From an uncultured Candidatus Saccharibacteria bacterium (GTDB lineage Bacteria; Patescibacteriota; Saccharimonadia; Saccharimonadales; Saccharimonadaceae): 47,218 bases of DNA. A program made the position numbers and the translations under genes. The stretch spans positions 1-47,218 of the forward strand of contig CALLZM010000025.1 in NCBI GenBank assembly GCA_937858705.1, in the 5' to 3' direction. The notes beneath the pieces are model-generated. The model was not told the DNA's origin. It saw only the letters and a program-made list of their open reading frames with translations, and did not search any database. The stretch's first letter is position 1. The number at the start of each line of letters is the position of its first letter. Below, one piece after another: positions 16,022 to 24,150 of this stretch.

Positions 16022-16090
16022 AAAAAGCCGAGAGTGTAGGCGGTGAATGGCGCTTATGATATACTGTTTGGTAAGGGGTATGCATCGCAC

Positions 16091-19000
16091 ATGAAGATAC
16101 GCGCTAATACGCTAAAATTACCTGTAGCATTGAGTAGGTTTGCTTTGTCAAAAAAGCAGGTATTTGTTAGTGGTGGCGTGCTGATGGGTGTGGTGGTCGG
16201 TGGTTTGTTGTACAATTCACTGCAAGTTGAGGCGACCAGTACGGTGCCAGTGACTGGCTATGCAACAGTGCTGTCGACTGGTGAGCGGTTGGAGTTTGAC
16301 GCGTCTCATGGAGCTACGGTGACGATAGATAACTACACACGCCAGATGGATGGATATGCGTGGAGCGAAGATATTGGCTGGGTCGGTTTCGGCGAAACTG
16401 ACAACCCGAGCGGCTCTGTCACGGCTGCACCCGACGGTAGTTTGGGCGCTGGTGCACAGGCACTCAACCTCGGGCAGATAGATTTTGGCGGGAGTGGTTC
16501 TACGGCAAGCGTGTCAAGCGACTCATTTCACGGCTATGCATGGAGCGAGGACTTAGGGTGGATTGATTTTAGCGAGGTCAAAGCAATTGGCTACGACCCC
16601 GACCTCACGGCACCGACCAATGCTAGTGCTATCGCCCTGAAAAAATCGAGCAGCGGGGCGAGTGTAGCGGAGGGTGATTGGACGAACACGAACGGGTATT
16701 TTTCATGGCAGGCGGGCGAGGACAACACAAATGGTTCAGGTGTGCTGGGATATTGCTTGTATGTCGGACCCGACCAGTCGGGCGACCCAAGAACAACTAA
16801 GGGCTTGCTTGGTACTTCGCCAGTCGATATCGGCGGAGCCTGCCAATATGCGGTGTCGGGTGAGCATGTCGATTTGACCATCGGTGGTGCGCTAGCGACA
16901 GCGATGACTACTTCCGACGACCCGTATTATCTCAATATCCGAGCGATTGACCACTCGAAAAATGTGTATGACGGCGCGCTCGAAAGCTTCAGTTTCCGCT
17001 ATGACGATACGCCACCAACCAACCCGAGCTTCATCAACGCACCGTCGCAATTTTTGGCCAGCAAAACCGTGACCATGCTGTGGCCAGCGACAGGGAGCGA
17101 TGCTGCTCAAGACGGCAACTCTGGCGTGAAAGGTTTGCAGTACAAGATAAGTAACGGCCCGTGGTATGGTGCTGGTCATAGTGGCACACAAGATATCACC
17201 GACTTACTGGACAACAATGGCACCTACACTACGGTTGACCCGTATGACTTTGACCAGCTACAAGAAGGTAACAATATCATCAGCTTCCGAACTTATGACG
17301 AAGCAGGCAATATTTCGAACGACATCATCACAACGGTTATCAAAATCAACACCGACGCACCGTCCTCGCCGCAAAATCTCAGCGCTACGCCGTCGAGTTC
17401 AACGCAAAACAACTTTGCCTTTAGTTGGCAAGTCCCCGCCGTCTACAAAGGCACGGCTAGCTCGCTGGTATACTGCTATACGGTCAATGTTGTACCAACT
17501 GCCAGCAATTGTACTTTTACGGCACCAGGTGTGACCAGTCTTGCGGCTGGAGCATTTGCAACGCAGCCGGGCGAAAACACTTTGTATGTTGTGGCGCGCG
17601 ACGAGGCAGGGAACATCAACTATGAGGTGGCCACGAGCGTGAAGTTTACCGCCAACACTGCCGCCCCGGGTATGCCGCTCAACCTCGATATCGCAGATAT
17701 TAGCGTCAAAGCAAGTGCTAGTTGGAAGCTGGCGCTATCGTGGGATGTTCCAGCAAGTGTTGGTTCGGGCGTAGCAAAATACAAGATACTTCGTTCGCTT
17801 GACGGCGTGGCATTTAGTGAAGTTGCCTCGACGAGTGGTACGAGTTATGTCGATGGTGAACTGAGCCAGCAGGAGTATTTTTACAGGGTGCAGGCGTGTG
17901 ATAGTGCGAATAACTGTGGTGTTCAAAGTGGCGCAGTAAGTAAAGTGCCAACTGGACGCTTTACTACACCGGCAAGCTTGGTGGCTAGTCCATCGGTGAC
18001 GGTTAAAACGCGCTCAGCGACCATCGTTTGGACGACCGACAGAGATAGCGATAGCCGCATTCAATTTGGCACGACAAGCGGTCAGTATTTTGCTGCTGAA
18101 GCTGCTCAGTCAGCTCAGGTCAAGAATCATAGCATCGAGCTCAATAACCTCCAGCCAGACACGGTGTACTACTACAAAGCGCGCTGGACAGACGGCGACG
18201 GCAATACTGGTAGCACCAGCGAGATGATGTTCAAAACCTTGCCAGCGCCGTCGGTCAAAAATGTCTCAGTCGGACGAGTCAATTTATCGTCGGCAACTGT
18301 TAGTCTCACTTCAAAGCAGGCAGCCAAAGTGAAGATTTACTATGGTTTGAGTGAAGGATTTGGTGGTGTAGAACAGATAAACACTTCAACGGCAGAGTCG
18401 AGCTACATGGTAGAACTTACTGGTTTGAGTGACGGCTCAACCTACTACTACAAAGTAAACACAGTCGATGCGGAAGGGTACGAGTACGATAGCGGGCGGA
18501 TTGATACTTTTACAACACCAGCCAGACCGCGTATCAGCAATGTTCAGTTCCAGCCAGTTGACGGAAAACCAACGAGCACCCAGAAAATTACTTGGCAGAC
18601 CAATGTGCCGGCAACCTCACTGTTAAACTACCGCACCAATGGCCAGCCGATGAGAGAAATGAGCGACTCAAAAATGACCACCGAACATAGCATGACAGTC
18701 GAGGGGCTATACGATGATAGTGTGTACACGGTTGTCGTGCAGTCGCGTGATGGTTTTGGTAATGTCGCAGTATCAGACGAGCACAATTTCAAGACCGCAC
18801 TCGACACGCGGCCACCAGAGATTTCAAAACTACGAGTTGAAGTAAGTATTCGCGGTGTTGGCAATGAAGCTCGCGGGCAGATGATTGTCTCGTGGACGAC
18901 CGACGAGCCATCGACTAGTCAAGTATCGTATAGCAAGGGAACTTCTGGTAGTCACTATGCTTCCAGTACGGCAGAAGACAATGCTTTGACAACCGAGCAC

Positions 19001-19174
19001 ACCGTTGTCATATCCGACCTCGACACTTCGCAGGCCTACCGACTCAAAGCGGTATCTCGCGACAAAGCTCGAAACACTGGTGAGAGCGGCGACCGCAGTG
19101 CGATAATCGGACAGCCGAGCGACAGTGTCATCGACATAATACTAGGAACTCTGGAAAAAATATTTGGTTTATGA
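16091..19174 (+). CDS. Large surface protein with fibronectin type III repeats
   Basis: A 1027-residue exported protein. It has a signal anchor at about residues 25-45 (FVSGGVLMGVVVGGLLYNSL), then two copies of a GYAWSEDIGWVGF/GYAWSEDLGWIDF motif, then several Ig/fibronectin-III-like domains: YKILRSLDGVAFSEVAS is a classic Fn3 strand pair, followed by at least three domains with TVYYYKARW- or STYYYKVNT-type strands. The tail DIILGTLEKIFGL is a short amphipathic helix. The frame opens at 16043, but the extended -10 TGA-TATACT (16060-16065) lies inside that part, so ATG 16091 is chosen. It overlaps the ABC transporter gene by 4 bases. It probably acts as an adhesin or stalk. Confidence 0.82.
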   Translation: MKIRANTLKLPVALSRFALSKKQVFVSGGVLMGVVVGGLLYNSLQVEATSTVPVTGYATVLSTGERLEFDASHGATVTIDNYTRQMDGYAWSEDIGWVGFGETDNPSGSVTAAPDGSLGAGAQALNLGQIDFGGSGSTASVSSDSFHGYAWSEDLGWIDFSEVKAIGYDPDLTAPTNASAIALKKSSSGASVAEGDWTNTNGYFSWQAGEDNTNGSGVLGYCLYVGPDQSGDPRTTKGLLGTSPVDIGGACQYAVSGEHVDLTIGGALATAMTTSDDPYYLNIRAIDHSKNVYDGALESFSFRYDDTPPTNPSFINAPSQFLASKTVTMLWPATGSDAAQDGNSGVKGLQYKISNGPWYGAGHSGTQDITDLLDNNGTYTTVDPYDFDQLQEGNNIISFRTYDEAGNISNDIITTVIKINTDAPSSPQNLSATPSSSTQNNFAFSWQVPAVYKGTASSLVYCYTVNVVPTASNCTFTAPGVTSLAAGAFATQPGENTLYVVARDEAGNINYEVATSVKFTANTAAPGMPLNLDIADISVKASASWKLALSWDVPASVGSGVAKYKILRSLDGVAFSEVASTSGTSYVDGELSQQEYFYRVQACDSANNCGVQSGAVSKVPTGRFTTPASLVASPSVTVKTRSATIVWTTDRDSDSRIQFGTTSGQYFAAEAAQSAQVKNHSIELNNLQPDTVYYYKARWTDGDGNTGSTSEMMFKTLPAPSVKNVSVGRVNLSSATVSLTSKQAAKVKIYYGLSEGFGGVEQINTSTAESSYMVELTGLSDGSTYYYKVNTVDAEGYEYDSGRIDTFTTPARPRISNVQFQPVDGKPTSTQKITWQTNVPATSLLNYRTNGQPMREMSDSKMTTEHSMTVEGLYDDSVYTVVVQSRDGFGNVAVSDEHNFKTALDTRPPEISKLRVEVSIRGVGNEARGQMIVSWTTDEPSTSQVSYSKGTSGSHYASSTAEDNALTTEHTVVISDLDTSQAYRLKAVSRDKARNTGESGDRSAIIGQPSDSVIDIILGTLEKIFGL

Positions 19175-21120
19175 ATGACATAGCAAGACAAAAGTTGTTG
19201 ATTGAAGCGCGTGGGATTGTCAAGAATTTTCATTTGGGTGAACGGACGGTGGCTGGCACGAAACAGGCGAGTTTCAGCATACCAGATGGTAGTTTTACAG
19301 TAATTCATGGCCCGTCTGGCAGTGGTAAAACGACGCTGCTCAATGTTCTGACTGGGCTTGATGAGCCGTCAGAAGGGACCGTACTGTATCAGGGAACAAA
19401 TTTGTATGATTTGCCCGAATCGGAGCTAGCACATTTTCGGGCGCGGACGATGGGGATTGTCTACCAAACCAGCTACTGGGTGAAGTCGCTCAATGTCCTC
19501 GAGAATGTGGCATTGCCACTGCACTTTCTGGGGTATAACAAGGCCGATGCCGAGCGAGAGGCGCGAGAATCACTGCGACGAGTTGGTATGGAAGTGCACG
19601 CCGAGACATTGCCGAGCCTGCTGTCTGGTGGCGAGCAACAGCGAGTTGCTATGGCACGGGCGCTGGTGAGCAATCCAGACTACATCGTGGCGGACGAACC
19701 AACGGGCAATCTCGACAGTGAAAATAGCGAGCATATCATGAATTTATTGGACTATTTCCGTAAAGAGCTCCGCCGAACTATCATCCTCGTGACGCATAAT
19801 GAAGAGTACTTGCGGTATGCCACGCACACTATGTATATCAAGGACGGTGTAGTGAAGCAGGCGAGTGGGCAACAAGAACAAACCCTGCCAGACATGACGA
19901 GACAAGCGGCTTTTGCCCAGATGGACGAACGGCTGCGGCCGATTCGACTGTCGATGTTGCTTCGTATGGCATTTGCCAACATTCAGAGCAAGAAGTTTCG
20001 CAATAACCTGACGATGCTTGGGGTGGCTATCGGCATCAGCTCGATATTCTTGCTTCTGTCATTTGGGTTGGGTCTACAAAATCTCGTACAGAAAGAAATC
20101 ATCGGTACCGACTCGGTACGAGTTATCAATGTCACGAGCGTCAATTCTGATGTGCTAAAGCTGGACAGTGTTGCTGTCGAGAGAATGAGTAAGATTAGTG
20201 GCGTGGAAAAAATCGGCAAGCAAAATACTGCGGCGGCAGACTTTCAGCTGGGTTCTGCAAAGGCAGATAGTGTAGTGTATGGGGTTGATAAGGAATATTT
20301 GTCGCTCAACAATTTCACAATGGTGGCGGGTGATAAGATCCAGCCGGATAACCTCGATGAACTGATGGTGAGCGAGTCGCTGCTCAAAACGCTGGGGTAC
20401 GGCGACTTGTCGACTGCTCTTGGCAAAAAAGTATCGCTGACTTTGCGGCTCGATGAAGGCGAAAAGGTACTTGATAGTCCGCTAAAAATTGTTGGTGTCG
20501 TCAAGGCTGAGAGTGGTTCAGCGATGTATGTCTCTCAGGAGTTGTATCGGCAACTTGGTGAGAACAATCTCAAGCAGCTCAAAGTAGTCTCGACCGATGA
20601 TATCAATGTCGCGGCGATTCGCCAGCAAATCGAAACGATGGGTTATCAGACATCATCGCCACTCGATACCATCGACCAAGTCAATCGATTCTTCAAGTTT
20701 TTCAATATACTGTTGGTTGGGTTTGGCGGAATCGGCATGTTGATTGCCGTGATAGGCATGCTCAATACTTTGACGGTGGCGTTGCTAGAGCGAACCAAAG
20801 AAGTAGGGTTGATGATTGCACTAGGGGCAAGGCGCAGAGATATGCGCCGGTTGTTTGTCACGGAATCGATGCTATTGACGATGATCGGTGGTGTAGCGGG
20901 AATAGTCTTGTCTCTCGGGGCAGAGTTTATTGTTAACCTCGCAGCAAATCAAGCTGCATCTTCGCGAGGTGTTGATGATGCATTTTCGCTGTTTGCGGTG
21001 CCGGTTTGGCTTGTGTTGGTAACCGTCTTATTCATGTGCTTTATTGGATACATTGTGTCGTTGTTGCCGGCCAGACGAGCTGGTCGCATATCACCGGTAG
21101 AGGCGTTGCGGCGCGAGTAG
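19171..21120 (+). CDS. MacB-like ABC transporter, ATPase fused to permease
   Basis: A 649-residue fusion. The N-terminal ATPase has Walker A GPSGSGKTT near residue 50, signature LSGGEQQRVAMARAL near 151 and Walker B YIVADEPTGNLDS. The permease follows: a first membrane helix near residue 285, a large extracytoplasmic domain (about 310-500), then three helices around 515-545, 565-590 and 610-635, ending SLLPARRAGRISPVEALRRE. This is the MacB/FtsX fold, which couples ATP use to mechanical work outside the membrane. ATG 19171 overlaps the stop of the Fn3 protein, so the two are co-translated and may work together. Confidence 0.92.
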   Translation: MNDIARQKLLIEARGIVKNFHLGERTVAGTKQASFSIPDGSFTVIHGPSGSGKTTLLNVLTGLDEPSEGTVLYQGTNLYDLPESELAHFRARTMGIVYQTSYWVKSLNVLENVALPLHFLGYNKADAEREARESLRRVGMEVHAETLPSLLSGGEQQRVAMARALVSNPDYIVADEPTGNLDSENSEHIMNLLDYFRKELRRTIILVTHNEEYLRYATHTMYIKDGVVKQASGQQEQTLPDMTRQAAFAQMDERLRPIRLSMLLRMAFANIQSKKFRNNLTMLGVAIGISSIFLLLSFGLGLQNLVQKEIIGTDSVRVINVTSVNSDVLKLDSVAVERMSKISGVEKIGKQNTAAADFQLGSAKADSVVYGVDKEYLSLNNFTMVAGDKIQPDNLDELMVSESLLKTLGYGDLSTALGKKVSLTLRLDEGEKVLDSPLKIVGVVKAESGSAMYVSQELYRQLGENNLKQLKVVSTDDINVAAIRQQIETMGYQTSSPLDTIDQVNRFFKFFNILLVGFGGIGMLIAVIGMLNTLTVALLERTKEVGLMIALGARRRDMRRLFVTESMLLTMIGGVAGIVLSLGAEFIVNLAANQAASSRGVDDAFSLFAVPVWLVLVTVLFMCFIGYIVSLLPARRAGRISPVEALRRE

Positions 21121-21127
21121 CAAAATA

Positions 21128-21150
21128 ATTACCCGGATATACCGGGTAAT
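21128..21150. terminator. Hairpin terminator between convergent genes
   Basis: Perfect 9-bp stem ATTACCCGG (21128-21136) / CCGGGTAAT (21142-21150) with an ATATA loop. It lies between the ends of the MacB-like gene (+) and the YggT gene (-); no long T run follows. Confidence 0.6.
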
Positions 21151-21180
21151 GTATGAGGAAGCAACTAGTGCATCGGTTGG

Positions 21181-21615
21181 TTACTCTTCGTCTGCTTCTT
21201 CTTGCTGCAAATAGTGCAATCGTCGTCGCTGTTCTTGGTCGTTTTGGTCGATTTTGCCTTGGACAAAAGCGATGAGTGCGCCTGTGAGCCAGCCAAGTAT
21301 CAGGTAGATACAGATGGCAAAGAGTGCGGCAACATCGAAGTAACCTGTTTCGCTCAGCTGGCGAGCTGGAAAGATGCCGGCAAACGGACGGAGGTAGTCG
21401 TCAGAAGTACGAAGTACAAAATTGACAAATGGGGCGCTGGCATTTGCTGAAAATATGAGCAAAAATACTCGAAGCGACAAGACAACAACGCCAAACATGA
21501 CCCAAGCGTACATGATATAGCTGATAAGCTTACTCATGCGTAGCTGTACTGGCGGAGTAATCTCGATGAGTTCGGCCGGCAACTTGCTGTTTGTTGTGTT
21601 TTCTTGTTTAGACAT
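21181..21615 (-). CDS. YggT family membrane protein
   Basis: A 144-residue protein with membrane segments at about residues 29-55 and 95-120. The stretch FVNFVLRTSDDYLRPFAGIFP followed by GYFDVAALFAICIYLI matches the YggT family, small membrane proteins often near cell-division genes with no settled task. The N-terminus is polar and cytoplasmic and the C-terminus is acidic. The start ATG has AAGGAGAA upstream. It is transcribed away from the variable surface gene at 21838. Confidence 0.75.
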   Translation of the reverse strand: MSKQENTTNSKLPAELIEITPPVQLRMSKLISYIMYAWVMFGVVVLSLRVFLLIFSANASAPFVNFVLRTSDDYLRPFAGIFPARQLSETGYFDVAALFAICIYLILGWLTGALIAFVQGKIDQNDQEQRRRLHYLQQEEADEE

Positions 21616-21718
21616 AGTATATTCTCCTTATTTCGGCGGTAAAACCAGCCATAATAGTGATATCTTTAGTGTACCACGAGCCTGTTGCGGATTGCTAGAC
21701 GGTACATAGGGATTGTTG

Positions 21719-21749
21719 TTTACTCAGGGGGGGGGGTCTATGCTACAAT
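21719..21749 (+). promoter_or_regulatory. Promoter with a G10 tract in its spacer (likely phase-variable)
   Basis: Extended -10 TGC-TACAAT (21744-21749) with -35-like TTTACT at 21719-21724. The 19-base spacer holds ten G at 21727-21736. Loss of two G would give the 17-base spacing used by the other promoters here. A second -10-like TATAAT (21801-21806) without a clear -35 lies nearer the gene. Confidence 0.65.
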
Positions 21750-21837
21750 ACCTATAAACCACAACCTCTTTCCAAAAGAGTCACATGTGCATTAAATAGG
21801 TATAATGTAACACATCAAAAGGAGCATACAACTCACC

Positions 21838-23256
21838 ATGCAATCCCAAACCCTCACCCAAACCATCACCCTCCTTGTGGGTGACACCACCGCAGGTGGG
21901 GGCACCCTTGCCTCCACTGGCATCAGCTCCACTGTCTTCATCGCCATAGCTTTTACGCTCATCCTCTCTGCCATTCTCCTCTATCGCTTTGCCACTCGTC
22001 GTGGCATTCTTCGTTCTATCTCTTCCTTTCGCAACCTTGGTATCTTCGCTTTTCTCGCTCTTGGTATCATCAGCCTTGCTCTAAACCTCTCCACTGTCTC
22101 TGCCGCTCCAACACTCATTCTTGCCGCTAACCAATCCAACCTCGAAATAACCATCCCCAAAAACGGCGGCACAGCAACCACTACCACCACCATGACCACC
22201 TCCACCGCCAACGCCACTGGCTATACACTCACTGCTAGCCTTGAAGCCGAAGAGCCAGGCATAGGTATTGCGCTCAAGGGCGGTGATGTTACGACAAATA
22301 CAGCATTGGCGGCAGGAGAAACACCACTCACTTTGAAGAGTACGAACACCGCAAATACTGGTGACGCTACTGACACCACTGCAGTCGAACTGTCGTTCAC
22401 CATCGACAGCACTGTCACCGAAGGCACCAAAGAGCTCAAGCTCACCTACAAAGCCACCGACAATGAATCAGCAGGCCCAGTTACTCCGCCAACCCCAACC
22501 ACCATGCAGTCCCTCACCCAAGACTACTGCACCAACCACATGACCATCTACAACGGCACGAATGAAGACGCCATCCTCACCCTCCAAGACAACCGCGGCG
22601 CCACTCCAGCAGACTACCGAACCTACCAAGTGGCTAAGCTAGCAGACAACAAGTGTTGGATGCTGGATAACCTCAAGCTTGGCTCGACTACAGGCACCAC
22701 CACGCTCACCTCGGCAGACAGCAACGTAGCAAGTAACTTCACACTGCCACAAGTAGGCGGCAACAACACACTCGACTACGACAATCCTCGAGCCTACGGT
22801 CCTGTCCCTGGCGACACGGGCAATGGTGCGACGAACTATGGCTACTTGTACAACTGGTCAGCGGCCACGGCAGGAGAAACACAAGCCTCAATAACTTCAG
22901 GCAACGCAGCGCACAGCATTTGTGCAAGAGGTTGGCGACTGCCAACCGGAGGAACAGGTGGCGACTTTGCCCAACTCGACCAAGCATTCGGTGGCTCGGG
23001 TACCGGCTCGTGGAGCGGTGAAGCAAACATCGCCCAGTGGCAACATAACGGCCTATTTAAAGGGGTCTTCGCCGGCAGCTGGTGGGAGGGCTTCCTCGAC
23101 CAGGGTGACTGGGGCTACTTGTGGCCCAGTTCGGCCGCCGTCCTGGGCTGGTCGGGCGGCGCATTCAACGCGAACTTCAATGCTGGCGGCGTCGACCCGG
23201 GCAATAGCGGCGGCCTCCGCGGCAGCGGGTTTGGGGTTCGCTGTCTCTTAAATTAG
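21838..23256 (+). CDS. Second variable-type surface protein (Fib_succ_major/C-type-lectin-like)
   Basis: A 472-residue exported protein. It has two membrane segments (about residues 29-48 and 66-86), a Thr-rich beta domain (about 90-215), a PTPPTPTT linker, then a C-terminal domain with YQVAKLADNKCWMLDNLKLG, CARGWRLPTGG and the closing GFGVRCLLN, as in Fibrobacter-type major paralogous domains and DGR targets. The motif LASTG (24-28) before the first hydrophobic segment and RR after it mimics a sortase signal, though at the wrong end. The ribosome site AAAAGGAG (21817-21824) is 13 bases from the ATG. The gene is C-rich at its 5' end and very G/C-rich at its 3' end, unlike its neighbours. It is probably a surface ligand-binding protein. 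Confidence 0.8.
   Translation: MQSQTLTQTITLLVGDTTAGGGTLASTGISSTVFIAIAFTLILSAILLYRFATRRGILRSISSFRNLGIFAFLALGIISLALNLSTVSAAPTLILAANQSNLEITIPKNGGTATTTTTMTTSTANATGYTLTASLEAEEPGIGIALKGGDVTTNTALAAGETPLTLKSTNTANTGDATDTTAVELSFTIDSTVTEGTKELKLTYKATDNESAGPVTPPTPTTMQSLTQDYCTNHMTIYNGTNEDAILTLQDNRGATPADYRTYQVAKLADNKCWMLDNLKLGSTTGTTTLTSADSNVASNFTLPQVGGNNTLDYDNPRAYGPVPGDTGNGATNYGYLYNWSAATAGETQASITSGNAAHSICARGWRLPTGGTGGDFAQLDQAFGGSGTGSWSGEANIAQWQHNGLFKGVFAGSWWEGFLDQGDWGYLWPSSAAVLGWSGGAFNANFNAGGVDPGNSGGLRGSGFGVRCLLN
23065..23253 (+). other. Candidate second DGR variable region (template not in window)
   Basis: Of the 54 codons from residue 410 to 463, 40 end in C or T, many of them GGC, GAC, GCC, GTC, TTC or AAC. 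That is expected when AAC/AAT codons are mutated at their A bases. It sits at the end of a lectin-like domain just before the GVRCL motif, the usual VR position. It does not match the local TR, so a distant template would be needed. Confidence 0.5.
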
Positions 23257-23349
23257 CTTTAGCTAACCAGAAGGTCTACTCGATATAAAGATTTGAATAC
23301 AGAGCTTCTGATTATTGAGGGAGTAGCACTGTTCTGTTATACTACTATC

Positions 23350-23580
23350 AAGGCGTTCTTTTCCGTAGGATTACCACTGGGAGAGATGAGCGGTTATCAC
23401 CCGCGAATGCCAGCAGGAAGAAAGGACTTGCGGTCCGACTAGAACCTGTCGAAACTGACGCGATAGATCAGGTAAATGAAGTGCGATGAAGGATAACTCC
23501 CTTTTTCGAAACTGGATGGTACCACCCTGTGTATGCGGGGCTCCAGTGGCGAATAAGGGAGTTGTTTAATTTTGAGGAGA
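23350..23580 (+). promoter_or_regulatory. T-box riboswitch (isoleucine) of the ileS operon
   Basis: The promoter has TGT-TATACT at 23338-23343. The T-box core is GGATGGTACCACC at 23514-23526: UGGU in the bulge can pair with the ACCA end of uncharged tRNA-Ile, and the antiterminator arms CTGGA (23512-23516) / TCCAG (23542-23546) are present. A short stem I (GGCGTT 23352-23357 / AATGCC 23406-23411) is capped by hairpin GCGG/CCGC, whose loop holds ATC (23396-23398), the likely isoleucine specifier. AACTCCCTT (23495-23503) can pair with AAGGGAGTT (23555-23563), followed by a T-rich stretch. Low charged tRNA-Ile should raise expression; transcriptional or translational action cannot be decided. 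Confidence 0.85.
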
Positions 23581-23584
23581 TAAT

Positions 23585-23788
23585 ATGAATGGACGAAACA
23601 TAGACGCAGCAGCAACCGAAGCTTTATGGAGGGGGAGAAGTGTACCTGATGGATACTATGGTAATCTGGAAGGGAAAACTATCGAGGAGATTTTAGGTAT
23701 GGCGTGGACGGTTGCTGCTTTTCTTGATGATAGTCCTGAGGGGATTATTGTGTGGACTGGCGATAAAGAGCAGGGCGATATGTCATGA
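23585..23788 (+). CDS. Unknown 67-residue protein, first gene of the T-box operon
   Basis: ATG at 23585 follows GAGGAGA and directly follows the T-box. The stop overlaps the next start (ATGA), so it is translated with the ArsC-like gene and ileS. The protein is small, soluble and acidic (GYYGNLEGKTIEEILGMAWT in the middle). No family is recognised. The T-box control suggests a role tied to isoleucine supply or translation. Confidence 0.6.
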   Translation: MNGRNIDAAATEALWRGRSVPDGYYGNLEGKTIEEILGMAWTVAAFLDDSPEGIIVWTGDKEQGDMS

Positions 23789-24150
23789 AAATGTATTGCT
23801 ACAAAAAGTGTTCAACCTGCAAAAAGGCGGCAGCGTTTTTGCGTGAGCGTGGTAGTTCGTTTGAGGAGATTGACTATACTGAGCAGCCGCTGTCTATAGA
23901 ACAACTTCGTGCGTACTGGCAGACTTCAGGCTTGCCGTTGAAGAAATTCTTCAATACGAGCGGTATATTGTACCGAGAAATGGGTATCAAAGAGAGGTTA
24001 CTCAAGATGACCGAAGACGAACAGTTAGAATTATTGTCGCAGTATCCGATGCTCGTGAAGCGGCCGATTTTAGTGATGAAGAGCGCGGCCTTAGTAGGAT
24101 TTGATGAAACGAGGTGGATTGAACAGTTAAACAAGGAGGATGGGTTATGA
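23785..24150 (+). CDS. ArsC/Spx family thioredoxin-fold protein
   Basis: A 121-residue protein of the arsenate reductase-like family. The motif YKKCSTCKKA at residues 5-14 gives a CxxC pair, and KRPILVMKS at about 91-99 carries the conserved Arg-cis-Pro of the family. Members include ArsC and the RNA-polymerase-binding regulator Spx; CSTCKK is the YffB/Spx-type form, while classical ArsC has one cysteine. It overlaps its neighbours by 4 bases on both sides, inside a T-box-controlled operon. Which activity it has cannot be told from sequence alone. Confidence 0.82.
   Translation: MKMYCYKKCSTCKKAAAFLRERGSSFEEIDYTEQPLSIEQLRAYWQTSGLPLKKFFNTSGILYREMGIKERLLKMTEDEQLELLSQYPMLVKRPILVMKSAALVGFDETRWIEQLNKEDGL

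Noticed and set aside
22739-23030. Minus-strand and alternate-frame readings under the second variable protein
   Set aside because: Open only because of the high G/C content of the region; no start signals.
23065-23253. Second VR being copied from the local TR
   Set aside because: The end sequences differ completely (local TR ends in YQVRCLR codons with different bases), so this template cannot be the donor.
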